From JACVRM01 sp963809765 (lineage in GTDB: Bacteria > Actinomycetota > Thermoleophilia > Gaiellales > Gaiellaceae), in the NCBI GenBank assembly GCA_963809765.1, contig CAWEKT010000003.1, positions 806,001-870,000 of the forward strand: DNA of 64,000 nt. Reading direction: 5' to 3'. Made by a program: the position numbers and the translations under genes. Under the pieces are notes generated by a model. The model was not told the origin of the DNA and made no database searches. It worked only from the letters and a program-made list of their open reading frames with translations. Shown here in pieces: positions 20,755 to 30,860 of the stretch (its first letter is position 1; every line of letters begins with the position of its first letter).

Positions 20755-21189
20755 GTGGAACGTTCACCAGAGATCGAAGCGGCGGCGCGCACGGTCTACG
20801 ACGCGCTCTCCAGCGGCGATGCCGCCGCGGTTGCACGGCTCTTCAGCACTGCCAGCGGCGTGACGCTGATCGGAACCGACCCGGAGGAGCTCTGGGTCGG
20901 GCACGACACGATCACGCGGATCTGGGAGGCACAGCTGGGCGAGATGGGTGGCTCGGTCGGCGTCGAGGGCGCGGACCCGGTCGGGTACTCCAGCGGCGAC
21001 GTCGGCTGGATCTCCGACCGCCCGACGCTCGTCATCGGCGGAGAGATGCGCATCCCGCTTCGCATCACCGCAGTGTTCGAGCGCGACGGAGGCGCGTGGA
21101 AGGTCGTCCAGTGGCACGCGTCGATCGGCGTCTCGAACGAAGAGTCCTTCGGCGAGGAGCTGACGACCGAGGTGTCTCAGACGGCCTGA
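20755..21189 (+). CDS. SnoaL-like / nuclear transport factor 2-fold protein
   Basis: 144 residues. An NTF2-like single domain: an N-terminal helix (AARTVYDALSSGDAAAVARL), the WVGHDTITRIWEAQLGEM block and a C-terminal sheet ending in WKVVQWHASIGV, which is typical of the SnoaL_3/DUF4440 group. Some members are enzymes, others just bind small ligands; no catalytic residues can be named. AAGGAGG at 20744-20750 precedes the GTG start by four bases, a strong Shine-Dalgarno. A TTGACA at 20705-20710 is a possible -35 with no clear -10. Confidence 0.8.
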   Translation: MERSPEIEAAARTVYDALSSGDAAAVARLFSTASGVTLIGTDPEELWVGHDTITRIWEAQLGEMGGSVGVEGADPVGYSSGDVGWISDRPTLVIGGEMRIPLRITAVFERDGGAWKVVQWHASIGVSNEESFGEELTTEVSQTA

Positions 21190-21201
21190 GGTGCCCGCGC
21201 A

Positions 21202-21229
21202 GGCTCCGGGGCGTTCCCGTCCCGGAGCC
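21202..21229 (+). terminator. Hairpin after the SnoaL-like gene
   Basis: GGCTCCGGG (21202-21210) and CCCGGAGCC (21221-21229) form a perfect 9-bp stem with a 10-base loop, 12 bp after the stop. No T-tract follows. Confidence 0.6.
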
Positions 21230-21285
21230 CGGCGCCGCGTCGCGCACTGGCGGCCGCCGGAAGCTGGTGTGACAATGAACGGGCC

Positions 21286-23220
21286 GTGACCCAGCTCGCC
21301 GAGCCACTCGAGGAAGCCAGACAGGCCACCGCGCGCCAGGCGTGGCGCCCTGCCTACGAGCGCTATGCCGAGGCAGACCCCGCCGCCCTCACGCCCCAGG
21401 ACATCGAGGGCTACGGCAACGCCGCCTGGTGGACGGGCCACCTGAACGAGGCAGTCGGCCTGCGCGAGCGGGCGTACACGGCCTACGCGGCCGCCGGGGA
21501 GGAGTTCCACGCCGCCCGCATGGCGCTGACGCTGTCCTGGGACCACCAGGGCAGGGGCGCGTTCGCGGTCGCGCACGGCTGGCTCGCCAACGCCGAGCGC
21601 CGGATCGCCGAGCTGGAGGAGTCGCCGGTCAACGGCTTCCTCGCTCTGACGTACGCCATCACCGCCCTCTTCGAAGGCTCCGATCTCGAGCAGGCGATCG
21701 GCCACTTCGAGGACGCGTACGAGCTCGGGAAGCGCTTCCGCGACCGCGACATCCAGGTGCTCGCCCTCACCGGCAAGGGGCGTGCGCTCGTGATGCGCGG
21801 CGACGTCGAGGAAGGGCTGGCTCTGCTCGACGAGTCGACGGCCGCGGCCGTCGGCGGGGAGCTCGATCCGTACAGCACCGGCCTCGTCTACTGCATGACG
21901 ATCAGCTCCTGCCACGACCTGGGCGACTACCGGCGCGCCGCCGAGTGGACCGAGGAGGCGAGCCGCTGGTGCGATCGGCTCGACGTCACCGGGTTCCCGG
22001 GCGCATGCCGCATCCATCGCGCCGAGATCCTGCGCCTGCGCGGCGACCTCGAGGCGGCTGAGCGCCAGGCCGTGGCGGCCTGCGAGGAGCTGCACGACTT
22101 CGAGCGGTACATCACCGCCAACGGCTACTACGAGATCGGCGAGATCCGCCGGCGGCGGGGCGACCACGCCGGCGCCGACGAGGCGTACGCAACGGCGGAC
22201 GAGCTCGGTCGCGATCCGCAGCCGGGCCTGGCCCAGCTGCGACTGGCACAGGGCAAGCTGGAGAACGCGGTCTCCGGCATCACCCGCTCGCTCGCGGACA
22301 CCGAGGACCCGCTCGGCCGGCTCAAGCGGCTGCCGGCCCGGGTGGAGATCGCGGTCGCTGCCGGCGACCTCAAGGGCGCCCGTGCGGCGGCGTCCGAGCT
22401 GGAGGACATCGTCGAGGCGTACAAGATCGGCGGCCGGCGCGCACCTGCGTTCGAGGCCCAGGTGCGGATCGCGCAGGCCCGGATCGAGCTCGCCGAGCGG
22501 GACTGGAACGCGGCCGTCCCATTGCTGCGGGAGGCGCGCGACATCTGGCGCCAGGTCGGGGCGCCGTACGAGACGGCGCAGGCTCGGCAGCTGCTCGCGC
22601 TCGCCTTTCGCCGCGGCGGTGACGAGGAGGCGGCGACGGCGGAGCTGGAGGCCGCGGCCACCACGTTCGCCCGGCTCGGCGCAAAGCTCGACGAGGAGCG
22701 AGCCCAGGAGCTGCTCGGCCGGCTGGAGACGCGGCGCACCTTCCTCTTCAGCGACATCGTCGACTCGACGCGCCTGCTCGAGACACTCGGCGACGAGAAG
22801 TGGCAGCGCCTGCTGCACCGGCACGACGAGCTCGTGCGCGAGCAGATCGCAGCGAGCGGCGGCCAGCTCGTGAAGCACACGGGCGACGGGGTCTTCGCCT
22901 CGTTCGACAGCCCGAAGGCGGCCGTGGAGGCCGCGGTCGGGATCCAGCGCGCACTTGCCGACGAGATCGTTGCGCCCGACGTGCGCATCGGCGTGCACAC
23001 CGGCGTCGCCTTCGCGACCGGCGACTCCGCCACCGACTTCGGCGGGCAGGGCGTCCACACCGCTGCCCGAATCGGAGCCGCGGCGGCCGCCCGCGAGATC
23101 CTCATCAGCTCGGAGACGCTCAACGGCGTCGCCACTGCCTTCTCGCTCTCCGATCCCCGCAGTGTCGCGCTCAAGGGCATCAAGGACGCCGTCGACCTCG
23201 TCTCGATCGACTGGCGCTAG
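21286..23220 (+). CDS. TPR - class III adenylate/guanylate cyclase
   Basis: 644 residues. About 480 N-terminal residues form TPR-like helical repeats (TGHLNEAVGLRERAYTAY, RGDVEEGLALLDESTAAA, RGDLEAAERQAVAACEELH). The C-terminal catalytic domain (about 485-644) has the metal-binding Asp in FLFSDIVDSTRL and the second in HTGDGVFASF, then GVHTGVAFATGDSATDFGGQ and VHTAARIG. In class III cyclases the last part helps set the transition state. GTG at 21286; GACAAT stands nine bases before it. The TPR part resembles that of the broken LuxR locus at 44 kb, so the same sensor module is fused to different outputs. Confidence 0.9.
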   Translation: MTQLAEPLEEARQATARQAWRPAYERYAEADPAALTPQDIEGYGNAAWWTGHLNEAVGLRERAYTAYAAAGEEFHAARMALTLSWDHQGRGAFAVAHGWLANAERRIAELEESPVNGFLALTYAITALFEGSDLEQAIGHFEDAYELGKRFRDRDIQVLALTGKGRALVMRGDVEEGLALLDESTAAAVGGELDPYSTGLVYCMTISSCHDLGDYRRAAEWTEEASRWCDRLDVTGFPGACRIHRAEILRLRGDLEAAERQAVAACEELHDFERYITANGYYEIGEIRRRRGDHAGADEAYATADELGRDPQPGLAQLRLAQGKLENAVSGITRSLADTEDPLGRLKRLPARVEIAVAAGDLKGARAAASELEDIVEAYKIGGRRAPAFEAQVRIAQARIELAERDWNAAVPLLREARDIWRQVGAPYETAQARQLLALAFRRGGDEEAATAELEAAATTFARLGAKLDEERAQELLGRLETRRTFLFSDIVDSTRLLETLGDEKWQRLLHRHDELVREQIAASGGQLVKHTGDGVFASFDSPKAAVEAAVGIQRALADEIVAPDVRIGVHTGVAFATGDSATDFGGQGVHTAARIGAAAAAREILISSETLNGVATAFSLSDPRSVALKGIKDAVDLVSIDWR

Positions 23221-23308
23221 GTCCAGGCCGGTTTGCCGGCCTCAGAGGTTTGAGTCCTGCCCTGCTCGGAAGGGCTAGGGACGACAACGAACGAGGAGGG
23301 ACAAGACG

Positions 23309-23758
23309 ATGAGACGCATCGCACTCTGGAGTGCCCTTGGGGCGGCGCTCGCCTACTTCTTCAACCCACAGAGCGGCGCTCGCCGGCGGCACGTAGCCCG
23401 CGACCGGGTGCTCGCCTTCTTCCGCAGCCGCGCACGCGGCGCTTCCCGCACCGCGCGCCGGGTCAAGGCGGACGCCCACGGGGTGGAGCAGAAGCTACGC
23501 CACCGCGAAGAGGTGCCGAAGGACTACGACGACGCGACGCTCGCCCACAAGGTCGAGTCCGAGATATTCCGCGACTCCGGCGCGCCCAAGGGGTCGGTTT
23601 CGGTGAACGCCGAGGGCGGCGTGATCCAGCTTCGAGGCGAGATCGACCGCCCCGAGCTGATCGAGGAACTGGTCGAGAAGACCCGCCGCGTGCAGGGCGT
23701 CCGCGGAGTCGAGAACCTGCTCCATCTCCCCGGCACGCCCGCGCCGATGCACCAGTAG
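23309..23758 (+). CDS. BON domain protein with membrane-proximal N-terminus
   Basis: 149 residues. The N-terminus (ALWSALGAALAYFFNPQSGARRR) is a short hydrophobic segment followed by the FNPQSGARRR motif seen in YtxH-like and BON proteins of Actinobacteria. The C-terminal half (about 80-145) is a BON domain: TLAHKVESEIFRDSGAPKGS, VSVNAEGGVIQLRGEIDRPE, VQGVRGVENLLHLPG. BON domains bind phospholipids or are linked to osmotic stress. A strong AGGAGGGA precedes the ATG at 23309. It is convergent with a broken YYY-motif membrane protein. Confidence 0.85.
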   Translation: MRRIALWSALGAALAYFFNPQSGARRRHVARDRVLAFFRSRARGASRTARRVKADAHGVEQKLRHREEVPKDYDDATLAHKVESEIFRDSGAPKGSVSVNAEGGVIQLRGEIDRPELIEELVEKTRRVQGVRGVENLLHLPGTPAPMHQ

Positions 23759-23767
23759 GCGGCCCAA

Positions 23768-23799
23768 CCCGGCTCGGGCGCTCCGCCGCCCGGGTCGGG
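23768..23799. terminator. Bidirectional hairpin between convergent genes
   Basis: Outer arms CCCG (23768-23771)/CGGG (23796-23799) and inner arms CGGGCG (23775-23780)/CGCCCG (23787-23792), between the BON gene and the convergent membrane-protein gene. Confidence 0.55.
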
Positions 23800-23808
23800 C
23801 TTGGCGGC

Positions 23809-26008
23809 TTACGCTGCCGCGCCGTCGGCGATCTCGTACACAACCGTCCCGCGGCTCCGGAACACCGCCTCGCCGAGCCGCTCGAACTTCGCGAGGCCTG
23901 TCCGCGGATGGTCGCGGCGCTCGAGCGCGCCGACTACGACGTAGCGCACCCCGTAGCGTCGTAGCAGCGCGCGCGCCCGGGTCAGATCCTGCGTCGCGTA
24001 GAGCTCGACCACGTCCTCGCTCCGCCCCACGGGGTCGTGCCCCCACTGGATCTGATGACCGGCCCAGGCGAGGACCGCGGGGAGTCCGGTGAACGTCGCT
24101 GATGCGTCCACGACCCTCGGGGTCGTAGTCCGGGCCGACCGTCTCGAGGACGACGGGCGCTCCCGACGCCGACGAGCGCAGCCAGCGGATCGCGGCGGCA
24201 TCGCCGGGTGCGTCCCGCTCGAGCCAGCGCAGGCCGTCGAGTGTTGGCTCGGCCGCGAAGCCGCCGGTCCGCGAATAGGCGGCCGCCCAGGGGTAGACCG
24301 AGACCAGCCCGACGATGACCGCCAGCCCGGCAAGCCAGCCGACCCAGTACGGACGCCGGAGCCAGCGGCGGCTCCACAGCACGCCGCAGGCCGACAGAAT
24401 CGCGAGCAGCCACCACGCCTGGTAGCCCGCCTTGAAGACGGTGTTGAAGCGGAAGCTCTCCGTGTCCTCGAAGACGTCGCGGATGTAGGCGAACTCGCCG
24501 ACGGCCACGAGCCCGATCGCCAGCGCGGCCAAGAGCCAGAAGAACCTCGCCGCCTGCGTCCGCCTTCGATCGAGGGCCGCCCACGAACGCCGACGGCGAC
24601 TCCGCTCGACAGGAGCGCGATGCCCGCGAGCCGCGACGGTGCCAGGAGCGTCAGGACGAACACGGCGGCGACGAGCCCCCAGATGACGAAGCGGCTGGGG
24701 TAGCGCAGCCGGCTCCCGAAGGCAACCGCCGCCACCCAGAGCGGGAGCGCGTAGATGAGGAAGAGATCCCAGGCCAGCCGCGAGAACGGGTCGTGCTCGC
24801 CGAGAATCGCGATCCCCCGCGCCGCCGGGTCGTACGAGAGGTAGAAGGGCAGGAAGAGCAGCACCGAGCCGGCGACCCAGGCTGCCCACCACAGGACCGC
24901 CCAGCGCAGGCGGAGCGCCGGCGGGCGGCGCGTCGCCGCGAGCACGAGGCTCGACCGCCCCGAGCAGGATGGCCGTCGGGTAGTCGAGGCTGTTGATTGC
25001 GTACAGCGAGCCGAGCACGAGAGCGGCGAGCGCGAGCTCGCCCGCCACGGCGAGCCACTCCTTCCGGCCGCTTCCCCGCCGCGCGGTTCTGGGGCCGTTC
25101 AGCGCGAGCTGGAGCGCGAGGGCCACGACGAGGAGCGCGAACGGCGTCGCCAGCACGTGCGCGTGCAGGTCGCCGAGCAGGAAGCTGAAGGCAGGGAACT
25201 CGTTGGCGGTGCCGTCGATCACACGTGAGGGCGACCACCAGTCGTAGGCGGCGATCGGCCCCCCGTCGCGGACGAGCTGCATCCCGCCTGCCGGCGTTGC
25301 CCAGCACGAGGGCGAAGCCGACGGCGAGCAGCCCGGCGAGCGATCGGCGCACGCGCCGGGCGCATCCGTCTGCGTCCGGACAGCCGCATAGAGCGCGAGC
25401 CGCGACGGCGAAGACCGCGGTCGCGCACAGGGCGAAGACGAGCGGCCAGCCCGAGGTTGTAGCCCGACCTCGGGGTCGACGCCGGTGCACCTCGGACGAG
25501 CAGCGCGACGAGGTAGTGCCCGAAGTAGTAGTAGTTGAGGTCCTCGCCGGCGAGCCAGGGATCGTGCGGCGGGAACGTCTCGCTGCGGTTGACCGCGTTG
25601 ACGATCGCCATGTCCATCGGCTTCTCCGTCTGCCAGACGTCCGGCGCGATAGCTGCGGAGCAGCGCGTACCCGAAGAACGCAGCCGTGAAGAGCAGCTCC
25701 CCGGCGACCCAGAGACGGAGCGCGCGCCGCCCAGGCCCGCGCGAGCGCTCCTCTGGCAAGCCATGCGCCGACGAGGCCCGCGAGCACGAGCAGCGAGACG
25801 ATGACCACCGCGCTCGTCCGCCCGTACGGCACGACGCCCAGCGCTCGCCAGCAGCCACACGGGATACCCGACGAGCAGCAGCCCGAGCGGGCGGGCGAGC
25901 ACGAGTGGAGCTGCCGGGCAGGCGGGCATAGAGGAAATGCGGCGACCGGAACGGCGGCCAACCCGACCAGCAGCGCGACGCAACCAGAAGAGGAGCGACG
26001 GCTTGCAT
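23809..26008 (-). pseudogene. YYY-motif (DUF2298, GT-C-like) membrane protein, copy 1, multiply frameshifted
   Basis: Read across frames, about 730 residues from an ATG at 26008 to the stop at 23809. The hallmark block is present: EKPMDMAIVNAVNRSETFPP, then HDPWLAGEDLNYYYFGHYL, the YYY motif that names the Chlor_Arch_YYY family. Many hydrophobic helices follow (LLFLPFYLSYDPAARG, FEDTESFRFNTVFKAGYQAW, AWWLLAILSACGVLWSRRW), and the soluble end reads RARALLRRYGVRYVVVG. The family is predicted to be a polyprenyl-sugar-using GT-C transferase; no activity is proven. At least six indels interrupt it. A second copy lies on the plus strand at 28.3-30.9 kb. Confidence 0.75.
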
Positions 26009-26108
26009 CTCCACCCTGAGCTGTCCCACCGAGAACGGCGCATCCGCTCTGATCGCCGAGGCGCGCTCCTTGACAGGACCAGACACGAGCAGGAACGATC
26101 TGGGAACG

Positions 26109-27370
26109 GTGAGGGGCGCCGGGCTCCGCGATGCACTGGTCGCCGTCGCGCTCGCGGGCGCGGTGGGGGTCATCACTGCGGTCTCGGCCTTCGCGGGCTC
26201 AGCACCCAGACTCGAACTCGCTCGAGCTACGTCGCGCCCGGTGCCGTCGAAGTGCCACCTGACGCCGACGCCGACGCCGACGCACACGAGCACGCCGACC
26301 AACACGCCGACGCGCACGCCCACGCGCTCCGCCACGAACACGCCGACGAACACGGCCACGACCGGCGACGAACACGCCCGTACGCCCACGCCCACGAACA
26401 CGCCGACGAACACGCCCACCAACACGGCCACGCTACGCCGACCAACACGCCCACGAACACCACACCCACGCCGACCAACACGCCCACCAACACGCCCACC
26501 AACACCGCAACTCCGACGGCGACCAACACACCCACCAACACACCGACAAACACGCCGGTGCCGCCGACCAACACGCCGACCAACACCCCGACCAACACGC
26601 CCGTACCGCCGACCAACACGCCAACCAACACACCGACGCCGAAGCCAACCGCGTCCGTCACGAACACGCCGGTCCCCAAGTCCGCCCCCGCGGACGCACC
26701 GGTGGCCGCGGCCGCACGCGCGAGGCGCCGTCGCCGGCGCCCAGGCCGGCCTACCCGGCGCCGCGCACGCACGACGGCGGAGGACGATCTCGAGCCGGTC
26801 TTCTGCGACGACTTCGAGCTCGGCAACTTCAGCCGCTGGACCTCGGTCAGCGGCGGCATGCAGATCACCGACACGGACGTCCATCAGGGCCGTTACGCGG
26901 CGCGGGCGATGTCCACCGGCACGCCGACGTTCCTGCGGCACCGCTTCTTCGCGACCGAGTACTCGCGCATCTGCTACCGCATCTGGGTCAAGCACCTCGG
27001 CAAGGCGCGCCGGTCAGACGGATCGAGCTGATGCAGTTCCGGGACCGCTTCGGCGCGCCGATCGTGACCGTCCTCATCAACTGCCGACGGCACGCTCGCC
27101 TACCGAAACGACATCGCAGGCGGCGTCCTGCGCACGAGCACCTCTCGGTGACGCCGGGCGTGCTACCACGAGCTCCAGGTCTGCACGTTCCTCATCGGCG
27201 TGCCTCGCGTCGAGACGTACTTCGACGGGCAGCCGGTGCCGGCGCTGACCAGGCGCGAGTCGCTCGGCTCGAACCGAGTCCGCGAGCTCATCCTCGGCGA
27301 CACACGCCCCGGCCAGACCCACCACGACGTCTTCGACGACGTCGGCGCGGCGGCCACCGTCATCGCCTGA
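26109..27370 (+). pseudogene. Secreted Thr/Pro/Asn-repeat protein with C-terminal lectin-like domain, frameshifted
   Basis: From the GTG at 26109 (an in-frame TTG at 26070 would add 13 residues) a signal peptide RDALVAVALAGAVGVITAVSAFA leads into about 130 residues of PTNT repeats, then a basic linker and a C-terminal domain in another frame: VFCDDFELGNFSRWTSVSGG, GRYAARAMSTG, ATEYSRICYRIWV, then DGTLAYRND and ELQVCTFLIGVPRVETYFDG in further frames, ending DDVGAAATVIA. The end resembles concanavalin-type (LamG-like) sugar-binding domains. Four indels are needed, one inside the repeat at about 26430. Such Thr-rich tracts are typical O-glycosylation targets; its neighbours are glycosyltransferases. 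Confidence 0.65.
26262..26645 (+). repeat. 12-bp tandem repeat coding Pro-Thr-Asn-Thr
   Basis: Degenerate units of CCNACNAACACN repeat for about 380 bp, encoding PTNT with some PTPT and PVPPTNT variants. The variation is mostly at third positions, as expected for selection on the peptide. A frame change falls inside the array near 26430; a different number of units or a collapsed assembly would explain it. Confidence 0.85.
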
Positions 27371-27478
27371 CGCCGGGCCGACCGCCCGTACGCCGACGAT
27401 GCGCCCCGACAAGCCGGCGTACTACGCCCGCTTGTCGGCCGCGCTCCCGCGCGAGCTCGATACGACAAATCGGCTCGG

Positions 27479-28265
27479 CTACCTCGAGGACCTGCGTCGC
27501 TGAGTGACCCTGCTCCACCAGGCGAGGCGCAGCAGGTCGAGCGCCATCGGCACGGAGCCGCGCACAAGGCCGACGTGCGTGTCGGGATGGTTCGACCAGC
27601 GGACGGGCACCTCGACCACGCGCGACACCGGCGGCGCGCGCTCGGACGCAGAGCTCTGCGTCGAAGGCGAAGCCGTCGAGGCGGCACGCCTCGAAGACCG
27701 GCCTCGTCGCCGGCCAGCCGGACGAGCTTGAACCCGCACTGTGTGTCGCGGTAGGGCAAGCCGGTGAGCAGCCGCAGCGCGACGTTGAAGGCCTTCCCGA
27801 GGCGCTCGCGATACCAGGGCTGACGAACCAGCAGCCGAGAATCGGCGAGCGCCCGGGAGCCCGATCGCGACGTCGGCGCCGGTGCGAAGCGCGGCCGCCA
27901 GCGCGGCCAGCTCCTCCGAGCGGGGCGGACAGGTCGACGTCGGTCACCAGCACCCAGTCGCCCTTCGCAGCCAGAACGCCGGTGCGCACGGCCGCGCCCT
28001 TGCCGCGGTGGCGGGGCAGAGCAAGGACGCTCAGCCGGTCGCCGAGACCCACGCTGCCCTCGGCCAGCGCACGCGTGCCGTCCGCCGAGCCGTCGTCGAC
28101 GACGATGACCTCCAGCAGCTGGACGCTGGACTCGCCCGCGATCTGATCGGCCCTCTGCTCCAGCTCGCGCAGCAACGCCGGCAGGCGTCGCTCCTCGTCG
28201 TACGCGGGCACGACGATCGAGAGCGTCGGCTGCTCGCGCTGCGTCGCGCACCTCGGCGGCCGATC
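27479..28265 (-). pseudogene. Glycosyltransferase family 2 (polyprenyl-phosphate hexosyltransferase-like), frameshifted
   Basis: The N-terminal piece reads TLSIVVPAYDEERRLPALL, VIVVDDGSADGT (nucleotide-sugar DDG), GKGAAVRTGVLAAKGDW and VTDVDLSAP (metal-binding DxD). Later frames give RERLGKAFNVALRLLTGLPY, DTQCGFKLVRL and EVPVRWSNHPDTHVG, ending near 27479. These are the blocks of dolichol-phosphate-mannose-synthase-like GT2 enzymes that charge the lipid carrier used by GT-C transferases. Three indels interrupt it. No start codon precedes TLSIVVPAYDE in its frame, so the 5' end probably also contains an error. Confidence 0.72.
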
Positions 28266-28319
28266 CTAGTGCGGGCTGCAAATCATGGCGACGGCGCGCG
28301 CCCGCGTGACAATTCGAGG

Positions 28320-30860
28320 ATGCGCGTGCTCGTCCGTCTGCTTGGCGACCGTCGATCGCTGCGGCCGCTTCCGCCCAACCGGCAAGCGCGGCCGTTGCCG
28401 CTCCTCACGGCGGGCGAGCGCGAGGAGCACCGAAGCGGCGGCACCTGGAGCTCGCTCTTCGACCCGGACAGCCTCACCAACCGCTGGCCGCTCCTCTTCT
28501 GGGCGGCCGCGCTCGTCCTGCTCGCCGCGATCGCACTTCCCTACCTCTGGTTCGCGGCTGCGCGCGCTGCCCGACGTCGGCTTCGCCTTCGCTCGCCCCG
28601 TCGGCCTGCTGCTCGTCGAGCTGGCCCGTCTGGCTGGCCGCGAGCCTGGGCATCGCCGAGTTCACCCGCGGCGCGGTCGCCATCTCGGCCGTGGTCGCGG
28701 CGGCAGGCGCGCCTGGCGATCGCGCGCAGGCACCGAGCCGAACTGCTGGCTGGACCTACGAAAGCGCTGGCGGCTGCTGGCCGTCGAGTGAGGCCGCCTT
28801 CTGGCTGCTCTTCGCCTCGGTTCTGGCCGTGCGCTGGCTCAACCCCGATCTCTGGCACCCGACCCTCGGCGGCGAGAAGCCGATGGACTTCGCCTACCTG
28901 AACGCGGTGGTCAAGTCGGGCGAGTTCCCGCCGTTCGACCCGTGGTTCGCGGGCGGGTACATCAACTACTACTACTTCGGCTTCGTCCTGGTCGCCGCGC
29001 TGGTCGAGCTGACGGCAGTCGTTCCGGCGGTCGCCTACAACCTCGCGGTCGCGACCTTCGCCGCCTCGCTCGGAGCCGCGGCGTTCGGCTTGGCCGCGGC
29101 ACTGGCGACGGGCCGCCGGACGCCCGTCGCCGCGCCTCGTCGCCACCGGTCTCCTCGGCCTGCTCTTCGTCGCCGTCGCCGGCAACCTCGGCGAGCTGCG
29201 CCTGGTCTGGGAGCGCCTGAGCGGCGCCGATCTCGCTCGAACGCTGGTACTGGGAGCCGTCGCGGGCGATCGCGCACCCGCTCGACGAGCCGGGGCCGAT
29301 CAACGGAATTCCCCGCCTTCACCTACCTCTACGCCGACCTGCACGCGCACGCGATGGCCTTGCCGTTCACGGCCGTCGTCCTCGGGCTGGCTCTGGTCGT
29401 AGCGCGGGTGCCTCGCCAGGAGCGGGCCCCTCGGCTCGCACTGCTCGGCCTGCTCGCGCTCGTGCTCGGCTCGCTGTGGCCGCTCAACACGTGGGACGTG
29501 CCGACCTACGCCGTTGCCGTCGGCCTCGTCTTCGGCATCGCCGCACTTGCCGGTGGCTCCGTGGGCCGGGCGCGCCGGCTCCTCGTAGCGGGCGCCGCAG
29601 TGGTTGGCCGTCCTCGGTCGTCGGGTACCTCGCCTATCTGCCGTTCCACCTCGACTACGTGTCCTCGTTCAACGGCGTCGAGCGCTGGCAGGGCAGCCGC
29701 ACCGCGCTCGCCGACTACGTCGTCGTGCACGGCCTCTTCCTCTTCACGATCGCGGCCGCTCTGCTCGTGCACGTCCTCACCTCCCGGGACCTCGGCGCTG
29801 CTGGTCGGACTGCACGGCTGCTTCGCCGCAGGCCCACGCGGCTTCCGCGAACCCTGCGCGTGCATCGGACGTTCGTGACCGGCGGGCCGTCGTACTTCCT
29901 CGGGCTGCGGAGCCGTCGCGCTGCTCGTCGTGTCTGCTGTCGCGCTCGCCGCGCTGGGACTCGCAGTGCCCGCCCTGGTCGCCGCGTTGCTCGCTCTCGT
30001 TGCTCTCTCGCCCGAGCGCCGCAGCACCCAGAGCACGACGCTCTGGCACGTGACGCTCGCGTTCGTCGCGTTCGCGCTGCTACTGACGGTCGCGGTCGAG
30101 TTCCTCGTCGTCGCCGACATCGACATCGGGCGCACGAACACCGTCTTCAAGACGTACCTGCAGGTGTGGGTGCTCCTCGGCGTCGCGGCCGCTGTGACCG
30201 CGACACGCCTGTACGGCCGGCGCGAGCGGCTGCCGAGAGTCCTCGGCACCGGCCGCACGCGGCGGCTTCGTCTTCCTGCTCTTCGCCGCGCCTCCTCTAT
30301 CCCGCGCTCGCGACGCCGGCCAAGATCCGCGACCGCTTCGACCGGACCGTCGGCCCGACGCTGGACGGCATGGCGTTCATGGAGCGCGCCGTCCATGTCG
30401 ACAAGGACACGCCGATGGCGCCTCGACGACGACCTGGACGCGATCCGCTGGTTCCAGGAGGACGTCGACGGCTCGCCGGTCGTCGCCGAGGTGAACACGT
30501 ACCCGACGCTCTACGGCTGGGGCAACCGCTACGCGATGTTCACCGGGAACCCCGCGGTCATCGGCTGGGACTTCCACCAGCGGCAGCAGCGGCCGGGCTC
30601 CGGCGGACGCGGTCCCGACGCGCGTCGCGGACGTCCAGGAGGCGTACGCGACGCGAGACCCAGAGCGCGCCTTCCGCATCCTGGCGCGCTACGGCGTCGA
30701 GTACGTCGTCGTCGGCCCACTCGAGCGCGCCTACTTCCCGCACGGGCAGGACAAGTGGTCGAGGCGAGCGGGGGCGCTCTGGGACCGCGTGTACCGCAAT
30801 GAGGGCGTGACGGTCTACCGCCTCCGCAGCCGCGCCAGCGCCGGACAGGCGGCGCCGTGA
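28320..30860 (+). pseudogene. YYY-motif (DUF2298, GT-C-like) membrane protein, copy 2, multiply frameshifted
   Basis: Starts at ATG 28320 and ends at 30860, about 845 residues when frames are joined. The family block is EKPMDFAYLNAVVKSGEFPP, FDPWFAGGYINYYYFGFVL. Many membrane helices follow (LEAF-like AVVPAVAYNLAVATFAASLG, HAMALPFTAVVLGLALVV, LWPLNTWDVPTYAVAVG), with TNTVFKTYLQVWVLLGVAAA near the middle and a soluble end ILARYGVEYVVVGPLERAYF. The same layout as copy 1, on the opposite strand 2.3 kb away: an ancient pair of paralogues. At least seven frame changes are needed. Confidence 0.75.

Noticed and set aside
20764..23058. Long minus-strand open frame of about 760 codons opposite the TPR-cyclase gene
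   Set aside because: Antisense shadow of a high-GC gene: composition is low-complexity Arg/Ala/Val and no domain is recognisable.
26262..26645. CRISPR-like short repeats
   Set aside because: The 12-bp units are contiguous, coding and without spacers; they encode PTNT.
23495..26995. Very long minus-strand open frame across the YYY-protein and repeat-protein region
   Set aside because: It follows the real YYY protein only in part; the rest is read in a wrong frame, and it runs antisense through the PTNT repeat.
27401..27503. A 34-codon plus-strand ORF starting MRPDKPAYYARL
   Set aside because: Short, no Shine-Dalgarno, overlaps the 3' end of the GT2 gene; it may be part of an indel-damaged end of either convergent gene.
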